Assembly: GCF_001680005.1 (NCBI RefSeq)
Contig: NC_033557.1
Coordinates: 434,001-498,000, forward strand
DNA: 64,000 bases
DNA from: Plasmodium coatneyi
Lineage: Eukaryota; Apicomplexa; Aconoidasida; Haemosporida; Plasmodiidae
Reading direction: 5' to 3'
Positions 25,314 through 36,015 of the stretch are shown one piece after another (within the stretch, counting starts at the first letter, position 1; the number at the start of each line of letters is the position of its first letter). Position numbers and translations under genes: made by a program. The notes beneath the pieces were generated by a model. That model had not been told where the DNA came from, did no database searches, and saw only the letters and a list, made by a program, of their open reading frames with translations.

Positions 25314-27008
25314 ATGAAGGACACAAGGGAGAACCGCTTCCTGGCCTTCCTGAAGGGGCTGCGGTTGAAAACAGACCCGAACTTACCGGGTGCCAAGCAA
25401 AAAACGCCATTCAACATAAGCAGATTCTGGCTGCTAGTAATCATGGTGATATATACAGCCACCTCCGCGTGCATCTACTTCGACTGGAGCGCCATTCGCA
25501 ATTTGTTGCTCAGCGTGGGGAAGTATAAGAACCTGAACGTGAGCGTATACGCAGACATTACCCTGTCCCCTCAGTATAAACGAATAAACAGCCTCTACCC
25601 GATGACCCTAGCTATACATTTTACCATGTCCGTTTTCTGTGGCTTTCTATATGATCATATTGGTCCAAAATTTACAGCCGCTATTGGACAGATGTGTAAC
25701 ATAATATGTTGGATTCTGTTATCCATCGATTCTACCACCGTGGACACAACTCTCCTGGCCTTTATATTCCTTGGCTTAGGTGCGGACACTGCCTTCATCC
25801 CCGTTTTAACCATTTCGAATCTTTACCCAGATGCGTCCACCTTTATCCTCACAGTCGTTGGAGCAGCTGCATCGTTAAGTTACGCCGTCCCAGCGACGCT
25901 TAACATCATTTGCCGCAAGTACCCCTCTACATCATTTACATACATTTGTTATGGGTATATATTTCTAGTCCTAGTACCGTGCTTATTAGTGGCCACTTTT
26001 CTGCTACCCCTTAAGCCCTTCAAAGGGTTAGACTACTACATTAAGCAAGATCAGAGCGCGAAAGGTGCCGCAGAAGGGGATGTCCACCGTGACACAAAAA
26101 TGGTTCCTAGCCAAACGAATGACGAAGTTGACGTGGAGATGCAGCCATTCGATGCTGAACAGATAGAGGCGTCCAAAGGGAGAAGTGGAAATGAAAGCAA
26201 TACATCCTCCACGAGGGGAAACACACCAAACAGTGGAAAAGAATCCAGGGGAAAAAACACCACCGTATCGAGTGGAAAAGGTATGAGCAGCAAAGCAGGC
26301 GGAAATACCATCCATGGTGCACATGAAGAAGAAGAAACCAACTCTTCCAAAGGTCTAATCGAAGAAGGTTCAGATTTTCACAAAAAAAGCATAGCCCTAT
26401 TTTTCAAGGTACTCCTCAGCTACCCAAGTATCTGTATCATTGTATACTTCATCATTTTTAACATTTCCACGGTTTTCTACGGCATGGTCACAGACACCTA
26501 TTTCAGCTACGACCGATCTATTATCCGGGTAATTAACGTTCTCATGCCTATTTCTTGCATTCCCTGTATTATATTTGGAAGGTTTATAAACAAGTACGGA
26601 GCGGCGATTATAATTATTCTAATGAATGCCTGTTCTGCACTTATGCATTTGACGGCATTGATCAAGCACAGAGCGGCTGGACTTGTGTCAGCCTTCCTCT
26701 ACATGTGCGTGACGAGTATTTACACAAGTCAGATTTATTGCTTCATTCAGAACTCCTTTCCGTCTGTTGTTTTTGGGAAGCTCCTCGGATTCGCCAGCCT
26801 CTGTGGAGGTCTCTTTTCACTGCTATGTGAAAATCTTTACGACCAGATTGTGAGCAAAGACGGGGAAAGCATCGACCCCACCAACGTCGTACTTTTGCTC
26901 GTCATCGTTTTCATCGTTATGTTCCTCCCTCTTACCATTTTGTACTTCCGAAAGTATGAGAGATCCATTGAGGATACCCACCGGGAAGAGGTCACGTCAC
27001 ACAGCTAG
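25314..27008 (+). CDS. NPT1: Novel putative transporter 1 / ApiAT8 (cationic amino-acid transporter)
   Basis: Single exon, 564 aa from ATG 25314; three in-frame codons upstream lack an ATG. It has twelve predicted TM helices in two blocks separated by a hydrophilic loop of about 120 residues (about 232-355) rich in Ser, Asn, Gly and Glu. The TM1 region is ISRFWLLVIMVIYTATSA and the TM2-3 signature is CGFLYDHIGPKFTAAIG. By synteny it corresponds to P. falciparum PF3D7_0104800 (NPT1/ApiAT8), a cationic amino-acid transporter needed for gametocyte development in P. berghei. It is paralogous to the preceding gene; the pair probably arose by an old tandem duplication. Confidence 0.87.
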   Translation: MKDTRENRFLAFLKGLRLKTDPNLPGAKQKTPFNISRFWLLVIMVIYTATSACIYFDWSAIRNLLLSVGKYKNLNVSVYADITLSPQYKRINSLYPMTLAIHFTMSVFCGFLYDHIGPKFTAAIGQMCNIICWILLSIDSTTVDTTLLAFIFLGLGADTAFIPVLTISNLYPDASTFILTVVGAAASLSYAVPATLNIICRKYPSTSFTYICYGYIFLVLVPCLLVATFLLPLKPFKGLDYYIKQDQSAKGAAEGDVHRDTKMVPSQTNDEVDVEMQPFDAEQIEASKGRSGNESNTSSTRGNTPNSGKESRGKNTTVSSGKGMSSKAGGNTIHGAHEEEETNSSKGLIEEGSDFHKKSIALFFKVLLSYPSICIIVYFIIFNISTVFYGMVTDTYFSYDRSIIRVINVLMPISCIPCIIFGRFINKYGAAIIIILMNACSALMHLTALIKHRAAGLVSAFLYMCVTSIYTSQIYCFIQNSFPSVVFGKLLGFASLCGGLFSLLCENLYDQIVSKDGESIDPTNVVLLLVIVFIVMFLPLTILYFRKYERSIEDTHREEVTSHS

Positions 27009-29799
27009 GCGCGCGCGTAAATGCATGTTAAACGTATGCATAAAGCGCATCTCTACATGTTACTACTTTCTACATCCTCGAATACGGTGTGAACGTACCT
27101 TCTTTCAGAAGCCACTCTTTTTCCCCTCCTTTTTTTTTGTCGTAACGTTTTTACCTGCATTTTCATTTACATTTGCCTTTTTTTTTTTACCCCATTTTTG
27201 TAAAATTAAAAAATTTACAGTTTTTATAGTTTCCCCCATATCAGCTTAATATTTTAAAAGTACAATTTAAAGTTCTCCTTACCTTTCCCTTTTTTCCCGT
27301 GGACTCTTCGCTATTTGGAAAGAGTGAAACATACGGCAAAGCTTTTCGAAATGGAATGGGGCAGGCATTATTTTGTTCCTGCTCGATCATGTGTGTGTGG
27401 CTCAATAAATGGTTGGCCAAAGGTCAGAACAAAACTGCGCATCAGAATAACGGAGAGACACGCGGACAATGATACACACCGTGGGAACTCCTTCACATTT
27501 CATGCGTTCACTTTTTTTTAATGTCATTTATTAAAATTGCACAGCAGACTCTTTCGATGTTTGCCGTGCGGGGAGTTGTTATTGTGTGTGGGGGGGTAAC
27601 ATGCGTGCAAAATGAAACACTAAAAAAAAAAAGGGGGACGCTACATTGCAGTTACCAAAAGTAGATCAACAAAAAGTCAACCAGATAAGTGGTGACGCAA
27701 CTAAACAGTCACGCAGCTACACGGCCGACCAACCTACAGGGGGAATTCTCCCAAAACGCCAACCTGCGCACAGTCGCAGGCAGACACGGTGCGACGCGGG
27801 AATTTAACATATGTATAAGCCCCATTCCGTGATGCCACCACTGACGGCAGCACATGTTACATTTAACTCTCCATTTCACATGCCTTGGACGGGTTGCTAA
27901 AATAACTTCCCGCGCAAGGATACTATAAGATACATAACTTATCAGGTTACTAGCTTTCCTCATAAGGGAAAACGCAAAATTCCGAATTCCCTAAATCTCG
28001 GGGACTTTCCAAGCAGATGAAATGAAAATTTGGAAACAAATTTTCTGTACACTTTCTGCGCGTAACATTATTATGTTAAATTGATCCGCGTCGCCTCGTT
28101 CATGTAGTCGTGCGTGGTTCCGTTCCTCGTTCTTCCGTTCTTTTGTTCTTCCCTGGTGACTGGGCTGGTCATCCTATACAAGTACTCCTTTATCCCTTCG
28201 GCCCGAATTGCACATCCCCGGAAATTCTTGCGCCAACTTGGGGAGTTGCCTTCTTCGCCAAAGTGACGTTACACACCAGCCATATAATATGCTTTCCTCA
28301 TTCCTTTGAGCTCCATGGCACCGTTTAAAAGGTCATGGTGGTGGTGTGGGGGCTCTCCCCACTAAATATACCACCTTTCCGCAGTTCTTCATTTTTGTTC
28401 CATTTTGTTAACACTATGCCTTCACTTCACGTTCTCGTCATTTTGCCTTTTAAAAAAAAGCTTCAACTGCGGCCCCCATATGGTTGCATCATACTCAAAA
28501 AAAAATGAAAAAAAAAAATTTAATATGAACAGTTCATATTTTTCAAAAAAAAATATAAATTATTTATAAAAAAAAAAAAAAAAAAATATATTAACTGTTC
28601 ATACTTTTTACAAATTAATTCCGCAAAAAAGAAAAAAAAATTAAATGAGCCGTTCACATTTTTTGGTAAAATTTTGCAAAAATATGTATCAAAAAAAAAA
28701 AAAAAAAAAAAATTTACAGCTATATTTTCATATAAATGTTACAAAATGGCTACCTAGAAAAAAAGGAAACTTATAAACAGCCATATTTTGATAAAAATGT
28801 TACAAAATGGCTACCCGGAAAAAAAAAAAATGGCATAACAAAATAGCTACCTGGCACCACCAGATGAACAAAATAAAACCGCGTGAACGTTTACATTTCA
28901 CAACCGCCCGTATTTTACCGTACGCGCACTGCACATCCAGGGCGAATGAACTTTACACCAGAGTAGGCGTGTTAAAAGGGTTCCTTACACTCTCAAGCAA
29001 AGTATCCGTTCGGCATAAAGCGTAAGCCATATGTGCAGCAGGTGGGTGCTTGGGCAAAAAATAAAAAGGAAAACACGACGTACCGCTCTTGTACAGGTGA
29101 ATACTACTATTGCACATGCTTATCTATCCACTATTTATGTGCGTGCTACGCTAAATGGGGGCTGCAAAATTTAAAAGGATCACCGAGGGGCGCTTTTAAA
29201 GGGGTGTAAAAAAAATTAAAGTTCACGTAATGTGGAGATAATTGGAAGTGGCCTCGTGTATATATGTATTGCCTTCTCCACCTTTCCCATGAGAGGAAAA
29301 AAAAAAATGACCCCACCGTATAGTAATACGCATATTACACTGTTGTAAGGCTTCATGTGGAACGCCTTAAAAATGCAAAATGGTGAAGGAGGACCGTGTG
29401 TCGGCTTGAACATCCTGATTAGTACTCCATTGATATGTATGATACATTTAGTTTCCCCCTCTTGTGCGAAAAGGGGGTTAGCGTAGGTGGAACTGCCACA
29501 CACGCAAAGTGCGCACATCCGTTACGTGAAAGCATCACTATTACGTGCTCACTGCAAAGGTGGCCACTACTGGCATAAGGCGTCCGAACAAAATTGTGTA
29601 AAACAGGATTGGTAGCAAAATTTCCACTCTGACGGTTACTATATGAGTGATGATCCATGACGAAGTGGATTTAACCGTTCATTCGTTTTTTCCCGCGAGG
29701 GTTCCTTTAACAATACGTTGATGCCACTCACGTAAGTGTGTAAACCTTTCCGTTAAGAACACTACTTCCATTTTCTACCCGCACCCACGCACCTCATAA
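27009..29799. other. Large intergenic gap NPT1-CHCH
   Basis: About 2.8 kb, the longest gap in the core part. No frame longer than about 100 codons looks coding. The middle (28,490-28,860) is AT-rich and contains three to four divergent copies of the GAACNGTTC element and a roughly 64-bp tandem repeat. A noncoding RNA cannot be excluded, but no tRNA or snRNA structure was recognised. Confidence 0.5.
28521..28860 (+). repeat. Cluster of degenerate GAACNGTTC elements and 64-bp repeat
   Basis: ATGAACAGTTCAT at 28,525-28,537, TTAACTGTTCAT at 28,591-28,602 and ATGAGCCGTTCAC at 28,645-28,657, each followed by an AT-rich tail with poly(A). Next come two copies of a unit ending ttacaaaatggctacc (about 28,738-28,755 and 28,799-28,816) and a final aaaatagctacctgg (about 28,840). 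The GTTCAT and GCTACCTGG blocks link this cluster to the copies at 15,962 and 30,302. Confidence 0.7.
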
Positions 29800-30246
29800 A
29801 TGGGCTGCAGCAAAAAGAGGAATAACGAGTTGTTATTTCCAGTTGCGAAGCTGCAGAAGCATTTCCCCCCAATTGAATGGTGGCAGGGGAAAGAAATTTT
29901 GCACAAAATTCAGAAAAAAAATCAAAGAAAGTTTGAGAAAAATCCGTGTGATAGTTTATGGGGGAAATTCATCAACTGCCTGAGGAAGTACCCGCACACC
30001 TTTTCCAAGTGCAGAATAGAAGGCACGCGATATTTACAATGTCTATCATCCATCAACCAGGCGGAAGCAATAGATAAGCCCACGAATTATGTAAAGGTGT
30101 TGGAGTACTTTAAAATTTTCAACGAGACCAGCAGATTTAAGTACAAGAAGCCGGAGCTGACGGACTATTCCTTTTCGCAGAGTTGGCCTTTTAGCTGCGA
30201 GAAGGGTGATGCACATGACGGGGGCGACAAGGGGGGTGTTGTTTAG
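29800..30246 (+). CDS. Small CHCH (twin CX9C) protein with N-terminal MGCS
   Basis: Single exon, 148 aa from ATG 29800. It contains a twin CX9C (CHCH) arrangement: C50-x9-C60 and C71-x9-C81, in CDSLWGKFINC and CRIEGTRYLQC. Proteins of this type are usually oxidised in the mitochondrial intermembrane space and act in cytochrome c oxidase assembly, MICOS or respiratory-chain function. The N terminus MGCSKK fits N-myristoylation at Gly2 with possible palmitoylation at Cys3, which recalls myristoylated CHCH proteins such as MIC19/CHCHD3. The C-terminal half is basic and aromatic with no known domain. It is convergent with the RAP gene downstream. The exact orthologue group is not recognised. Confidence 0.8.
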   Translation: MGCSKKRNNELLFPVAKLQKHFPPIEWWQGKEILHKIQKKNQRKFEKNPCDSLWGKFINCLRKYPHTFSKCRIEGTRYLQCLSSINQAEAIDKPTNYVKVLEYFKIFNETSRFKYKKPELTDYSFSQSWPFSCEKGDAHDGGDKGGVV

Positions 30247-30301
30247 CTCCAGTCAGTTATTCTTCCGCTGTGCATTGCTGCGTAAAAGCATTCGTTGCGC
30301 C

Positions 30302-30397
30302 AGCACACGTAATGCATTTGTGTTTTTTTTAACAATTGCATGAACCGTTCATAACATTTTGGTTAGTCCAAAAAAAAAAAAAAAAAAAACTAGCTAC
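30302..30397 (+). repeat. Dispersed GAACNGTTC element, copy 2
   Basis: AGCACACGTAATGCATTTGTGT, T tract, aacaattgcATGAACCGTTCAT (30,340-30,352), aacATTTTGGTTAGTCC, poly(A), ctagctacctgg. It is nearly identical in order and sequence to the 15,962 copy and also sits in a convergent 3'-3' junction (CHCH / RAP). Confidence 0.85.
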
Positions 30398-30654
30398 CTG
30401 GAAAGGAGCATAACGTAAATTTGTTGCCTTAACAAGTAAGGTATTTTTTTTTTTCCGATAGCGCAAAGGTGTGCATTGTGTGGTAAGCATGAAGAGGGCC
30501 CAATATAAAAAGGATTTTGTAACATTGGGTTTTCCCCCTTTTGGGAGTATTTGCTAACCATGGATGACACACACGGAGGGGGTACTTTCGCCCTCGTGTG
30601 ATGTGTTGTGTACACGCGGGGTATAATCCTCTGTTGGTTCCTCTGGAGTCGGAG

Positions 30655-32397
30655 TTACCCCTGTGCAGCGCTGATTTTTTTTTCCTCGCCACTTTCGCCG
30701 GCGGGCTCCTCCGTGGCGCTTGCCCTTCTATCGGTGACGGAGTAAATGATGTCAGACAAATAATTCTGTTGTTCCTTTTCCGATCTACATTTTCTCCATT
30801 TCCAAAAGTGAATTTTGGCAGTTTTATATCCCAGTTTTTCAAAGTGCTTGTGTTTCATTTGGAACGATGTATGCCTTACAATGGTGTCCAAATCGATGAT
30901 GATTTTTTTTTCATTTTCGATAAAGTCAACTGAGAACGAATTGACAATTTGTAGGGGAACAAAATTTAATTTAAAATTTGGCGCAATTGTATTTAGCACA
31001 TTTTGTACTTCATGAAATGTTTTCAACGCTTGCAGTTTTTCGTGGTCAATTCGGAGGAAGTCATTCATGGCATTCAGCCAAGAAGGGGATACGTTGTTCA
31101 AGTCGAACATAAATTGTTCATCCCCTGCGAGAAAATAAATAGGTTCCCTTATCTTGGCAATGAGCGTAAGCGACTTGGGCACATTCCGCTGGAACAGCAA
31201 GTCAATTAATTTGGTTAACTTTTCCTTATCCACGTAATTCTTGTAATACGTAGCGGCATGCACAAAATCGATGATGACAGCCGTTTTTGTGGTATTAAAA
31301 TGGTCATAATTTATATGATCAAAAATTTTGCGAATTTTATTTTCTTCATTTATTTCGTTCATGTAAAAAGTGTACAGCAATTCACACAGCGTTGTAACAT
31401 TACAGTCTTCCAAATGTTCTTCTACATTTTTGTAAATCACGTCAATATGATTTGTCGTGGTGAATTTCAGTTTGGTTAAATTGTATAAAATATTTACCAA
31501 AGCGGAGTGATGAAAATGGGATATATTGTCAAATACGAGATTGCACAGACGTCTGATGAGAAAACCTCGGGGGATACCAGCCATGGACAACGTCTTCAAA
31601 GCGAGTGTAACATCTTTGGTTGTAAAGCGATCGATTTCTTCACACATTTTTTCGATAATCAAATTGGTTAACTCGATGTCCAAATTCTGGGAAAGTCTCA
31701 TACTCTCCAGTAACTGTGTTAGCAACGTCGGAGTGTACGCATCGATGTTGGAAATGGTTTCCTTTTTCACATGTTCAAAAAAATATTCATTCACATTGTT
31801 GCATAGACTTAACGCAAAACATATTCCAACCATGTCTCGAGGATTCACATTCATTTTTTTTAAAACCTGCTCACTTATTTTTGTCAATAATTTTTTTATA
31901 TCATCATTATTTATGGACAGGCTAACCAACCGTAAGGAGAAATTGCACAGGTACCTTGTGTTCATTATGCTTATTCTGTTTTCGATTTCTTCAAGGATGC
32001 TAATAAACTTGTCGTCCTCCACAATTTTTTTCCTTTCCTCCATTTTTTTTCTACTTAAATTTTTCACCATGTTGTACAGCTTGTCTATGTTCATATTTTT
32101 ATTTTCTTCGAAAAATTTCATGATTTCTTCGTTGCTCATGTGTTCTTCCATTTGGCTGTCCTTGGCGTAGGAGACGCTCGTACCGGTGGCCATATTTCGC
32201 TTCCCCTCGAACGGGTTGGCGCAGTTCACCGGTCCACTATTCGTGACGATCTTGCTGCTGTTACCTATGCTGCCTATGTTGCCTACATTGCCCAGTCCCT
32301 TGTGCACACCGGGGAGGCAACACATCTTCCGGCTTCCTGGGGGCGACGGCGCCACCGCGAAGCCCCATCGGTTCACGGCCTTCTTCAAAATTCGCAT
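30655..32397 (-). CDS. RAP01: RAP domain protein, RAP01-like (mitochondrial RNA binding)
   Basis: Single exon, 580 aa from the ATG at 32397. Residues about 490-560 form a clear RAP domain: KKIIIDLDTIVRHTSF, HKHFEKLGYKTAKIHFWKW and RKCRSEKEQQNYLSDII. The region from about 80 to 450 is a series of Leu/Ile-rich helical repeats with spacing of about 37 residues (for example IMNTRYLCNFSLRLVSLSIN and CFALSLCNNVNEYFF), consistent with heptatricopeptide repeats. The N terminus (MRILKKAVNRWGFAVAPSPP) looks like a mitochondrial presequence. By position next to CAP it should be the orthologue of PF3D7_0105200 (PfRAP01), reported to bind mitochondrial rRNA. Family and synteny are known; organelle function here is inferred. 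Confidence 0.85.
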   Translation of the reverse strand: MRILKKAVNRWGFAVAPSPPGSRKMCCLPGVHKGLGNVGNIGSIGNSSKIVTNSGPVNCANPFEGKRNMATGTSVSYAKDSQMEEHMSNEEIMKFFEENKNMNIDKLYNMVKNLSRKKMEERKKIVEDDKFISILEEIENRISIMNTRYLCNFSLRLVSLSINNDDIKKLLTKISEQVLKKMNVNPRDMVGICFALSLCNNVNEYFFEHVKKETISNIDAYTPTLLTQLLESMRLSQNLDIELTNLIIEKMCEEIDRFTTKDVTLALKTLSMAGIPRGFLIRRLCNLVFDNISHFHHSALVNILYNLTKLKFTTTNHIDVIYKNVEEHLEDCNVTTLCELLYTFYMNEINEENKIRKIFDHINYDHFNTTKTAVIIDFVHAATYYKNYVDKEKLTKLIDLLFQRNVPKSLTLIAKIREPIYFLAGDEQFMFDLNNVSPSWLNAMNDFLRIDHEKLQALKTFHEVQNVLNTIAPNFKLNFVPLQIVNSFSVDFIENEKKIIIDLDTIVRHTSFQMKHKHFEKLGYKTAKIHFWKWRKCRSEKEQQNYLSDIIYSVTDRRASATEEPAGESGEEKKISAAQG

Positions 32398-33566
32398 TTT
32401 GCACAGTAGGCAGCACGATTTAATGTTGCACGGTGTTCCTCCTATGTGGGAGGTGCGATTTTAGCTTGTGCGGCGTTCTGGCCGGATATGCAACTTTTTC
32501 TAACTGCTCGCCTGCACGTGCGCATTCGGAACAACTGGAATTTTTTTCTTCCCCCTTTCCCGTGTTGAACAATAAGGGAGAAAACTCCTCTACGTGGAAA
32601 TTGAAAGAAAATATTATATGCTCGTTAGCTTTCCGCACGGGATGCTGACCTTTTTGCTATCACTTTGGATTTACCATTTGGCGGTCACGTGGTTCTTCTA
32701 ATATTCTGTAGAGATATTAAAATTTTTTTTTTCATTTTTTTTATATTTATTTTATATTATATATATATTTTTTTTTTGGCATATTGAGGAAGAAAAAAAG
32801 GTGCGCTTCCTTCGGGAGACGATACATTAAGGTGAAGCCGCTTCGAAAGTGGCCCCCCCTGGAAGTAAAATTGCGCCACGTTATTTTTTGACAAGCACGT
32901 GGGATGGTCCCTTTATAGGGTGCGGGAAGGAGCGCATGTGTACAGGGGTGGGTTACGGGAATCAGGAGAGTGACGCATGTGACGTAGCCATTCGTCCCTG
33001 ATATTTGACCCTCTAAAATATCCTCCATTCTGCACAGGTGTGATGATAACCTTGTAAGCATAGAATGTAACAGAAAAAAAAAAAATGCTGCCACGATGGC
33101 GAACCCGTTTCTCTCAACCCGGCACATCAGGAAAAGTCCACCGATTGAGGGAGTTCCCACTTGAATTGGAAATAAGCCTCCCTTCGAACCGCTTTTTTTT
33201 TTTTTTTTTTTTTTCTTGTTACGAATCACCCTGTGGGTATAATGATGCCTTTTTGCCCTCCTGAATATAAGTCCACCCATAAGGGGGGTTAAATATTCGT
33301 AACACAAAATGTGCAACAATGAGAAGGGGACAATTCGCAATGTTATGAGGATAGTTAGGGGGTGAGGAAACTAGGCATATGCACGCGGCATAAAAGGGGA
33401 AAAGGGAAGGAAAGAAGGCCAGATGTGTAAGGCAAAAAAAAAAAAAGAAAAACAATAATAGTGGGATACGTCGAGTGAAATGTAATCCTTCACCATCCCA
33501 ACCCCCTCTTTTTGGGGAAGTCACCAACTGTGAGGTTAATCCAAAAACGCACTATGGCTGACGATG
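32398..33566. other. Intergenic region RAP01-CAP
   Basis: About 1.2 kb between two minus-strand genes. AT-rich around 32,715-32,780, with a T tract at about 33,192-33,213. A long minus frame near 32,747-33,340 runs through that T tract (as poly-Lys) and is not considered coding. Confidence 0.5.
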
Positions 33567-34164
33567 TCAAAAATTGTACAGATCTGATACTCTTGTGACG
33601 AGCTTTCCATTCACTAGACGATGTTGGAACTGCTCCGGAATGGTAACTTCTGTCCATTCTCCATTTTCATTTTCCACATGGACGTTCATTTCGGATGACA
33701 ATGCTGTGGTAAACTCCGACTCACTGTTCTGCTTGGACAGATAAATATCCACTCCCGTAGATTTGTCAATCGAAATGGAAGAGCAATTACCCAACACCTG
33801 CACCTTGACTTTACTCGAACTAATTATTTCGATGGATGAAATTAAATTTTTTAAAACGACGTTACATTTGGCACACTTGTGCATAGCTAGCGATTTGAAC
33901 TTTTCATTTTCGATTACGAATGTGGTTCCTTCACAGTGGTATATGTTCACTGCATTGTTTACTTGCACTTGGTCAAGTGTGACTGTTTTTTCATTCTTGT
34001 AGTTGGACACTTCCCATTGGTTGTCCTTCAATGTGACAGCTGCAGTGTGTGTAAGGAGGGGGAGAAACGGGCATATTTAATGGAAACGCAGAGTGAATAG
34101 CTTTTTTTTTTTTTTTTTTTTTTTGAAATTATCGCTTTTTTTTCTTACTTCCTTGGCTAGTCAT
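33567..34164 (-). CDS. CAP: Cyclase-associated protein, C-CAP domain only
   Basis: Two exons: 34,149-34,164 (16 nt) and 33,567-34,039, with a 109-bp intron (GGAA|GTAAGA ... CTGCAG|CTGTCA); product 162 aa beginning MTSQGTVTLKDNQWEV. The whole protein is the beta-helical C-terminal domain of CAP/Srv2 (EKTVTLDQVQVNNAV, CAKCNVVLKNLISSIEI, CSSISIDKSTGVDIYLS), ending in the typical short tail VTRVSDLYNF. It binds G-actin and promotes nucleotide exchange; apicomplexan CAPs lack the N-terminal cyclase-binding part, so 162 aa is normal length. The tiny first exon explains why the long open frame seems to lack an ATG. It matches P. falciparum PF3D7_0105300. Confidence 0.95.
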
Positions 34165-35429
34165 CCTGTAAAACCGTGTTACGCAAAATGATGCTTTAAA
34201 CAGGGGTGGTGTTGCTAATCAGGGGTATGAATTGGCAGGTGGGGACGAAATTTCACAGGAGAAAATTTGGAACTACTTTTGCTGGGTGCATCGGGCTGGA
34301 TAAAACTGGCGATATTCAAATCGGTGTCCCATCTCCGAGATGGTTTCTTTCAGTTTGTTTCTTCCTCTAGGTTTCTTCCGCTTGATTTACCGCCGTTCGG
34401 ATCTTTTCCTTTCGCTGCATATTTTGAGCCTTTTTTAAGTTCCCCCGATCGTTCCTTTATTTTTTTTTTTTTTCTCCTCTGGTCGTTCCCACAACGAGCT
34501 CCCCTTTTCCATGCGCCAATTTTTTTGCGACAAAGCACGGAGATGACATGAAATCCGCGGTGCAAATAAAAATGACACGAGGTGATTACGCGTGGTGATT
34601 GGATTCCCCCAGATGGAACAAAATAACGACGCGGTAAGGCAATCTTATTTGCACACCGAAAAACGGGCTAAATGGCTAGTTATATAAAAAAAAAAAAAAA
34701 AACCTAACAGGGAGGGAATCAAATTAGTTGCGAACAGGTCTCCTGCATGCGTGTGTGTGGTCAAGGTAGTTTCTTTTTTTTTTTTTAATGCGGACGGGAT
34801 AACCTCCACCCCTCCTGAAGTGTGTGCACCTCGCCATGGTTAACCATGCGGGAAAGAGGAGAATCGTGAGTAAAGAGAAGTAACCTCATCAGGTGTGTGG
34901 GGGGTTACCCGCACAAAAAAAAATATCAGCAAGGGTACCTCACAAAGTTGTTACCAAAAGAACGCAGTTGATTTACGCCATCGCTGGAAAGGCCGTTTCG
35001 ATCGCAGGTCATACCTGTGCACGCACTGGTACATAAAATACCAGTCCAAGTTGGGAGACGTTTCGCTCGCCGTTCCTCCAAAATGGCTTCCTTCAAACCG
35101 GAAAAGGGAAGATGCATGCCCTTCGTGGGACTTAGAATTTTTATGCACAGATTGTACTGCCCATTAGAGGAATCAGTGAGAGTACCATTTTTTTTTTTTT
35201 TTTTTTTTTTTTAATTCATCCCGCAAAGCGGGGGTGTACTCCAAAAGAGTTTTCTTGTAATCACATTCGAGAGCGGAAAAAAAAAAAAAAAAATCTACTT
35301 ACATGTTTGCCATAATCCACAGCAGGGGGAGGGGGAAACAGCGGGGTTGACCCCGTGTTTGTGTCCAACTGCACGTTGGTTATCTCCATTTCGATTAACG
35401 CGCTAAGCGTGCTAAACCGGCGATGCCTG
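34165..35429. other. Intergenic region CAP / small TM protein
   Basis: About 1.27 kb of tandem minus-strand spacing, with A/T tracts at about 34,686-34,702, 35,190-35,212 and 35,278-35,293. A short fragment (aaatggctagttatata) near 34,670 resembles the tail of the dispersed element. No coding sequence is supported. Confidence 0.5.
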
Positions 35430-36015
35430 CTAAACGTAGGGCACGGTCGGATTGACCACATAGTAGTTCGTGGCGTTCTTCACATTCCTCTTCTTCGTCG
35501 GGCTGTTCTCCAAATTATTCACGTACAGAAACACCCCTATGCTGCTCACCATTATAAACATGAAGAGGAAGATGACGGCCCCCCACATCAGACGGTTGTA
35601 GTAAATGGTAGACGTTCCCATTGAGTTGTTGTCGAATAGATCTGCAGGGGGAGAAATGCATACAAACGGGGGGGGATGTGCAAGTGAGTATACAAAGGGT
35701 AAAAGCACATACATGTGTGTACAATTTCTTCCTTTATGGTGCTTCCGCCGTGGCAATCCGGCTTAGCTACCCCCCAAAAGGGGACCGTACTGAAAAGGCC
35801 CAACCTCTGTACGCTAAGGAAGGGTTGTAAATGTGTGCAGACTTCATTTGCAGGAAATTTCGATCCTGGTCATCACTCAAGGTGGGTATCTTGTGATGTT
35901 TACGAAATTTATTTCTGTACTTGTCTCTCGTGGGCGTCTTGGTGGGGTTATCCTTTGCGCAGATTAGCCCCAGGAGGAGCAGAACCAACAGGGCAATCCT
36001 GAAAGGCAGCTTCAT
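35430..36015 (-). CDS. Small signal-peptide, single-TM protein (two exons)
   Basis: Exons 35,805-36,015 and 35,430-35,641, joined over a 163-bp intron (ACAGAG|GTTGGG ... CTGCAG|ATCTAT); 140 aa. Residues 1-20 (MKLPFRIALLVLLLLGLICA) are a signal peptide. A basic lumenal segment follows (TPTRDKYRNKFRKHHK), then about residue 89-108 a strong TM helix (MWGAVIFLFMFIMVSSIGVF) and a short basic tail ending in NYYVVNPTVPYV. The pattern of small lumenal domain, single TM and short C tail recalls the C-terminal part of V-ATPase accessory proteins (Ac45/ATP6AP2), but this is only a resemblance. The donor GTTGGG is weak, so the junction is less certain than the exons. Confidence 0.7.

Noticed and set aside
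27009..29799. Search for tRNA or other structured RNA genes in the largest core gap
   Set aside because: No tRNA boxes or snRNA-like structure recognised by eye; a covariance-model search would be needed to exclude them.
32747..33340. Minus-strand frame of 197 codons between RAP01 and CAP
   Set aside because: Includes a poly-Lys run from the T tract and has no domain; an accidental frame.
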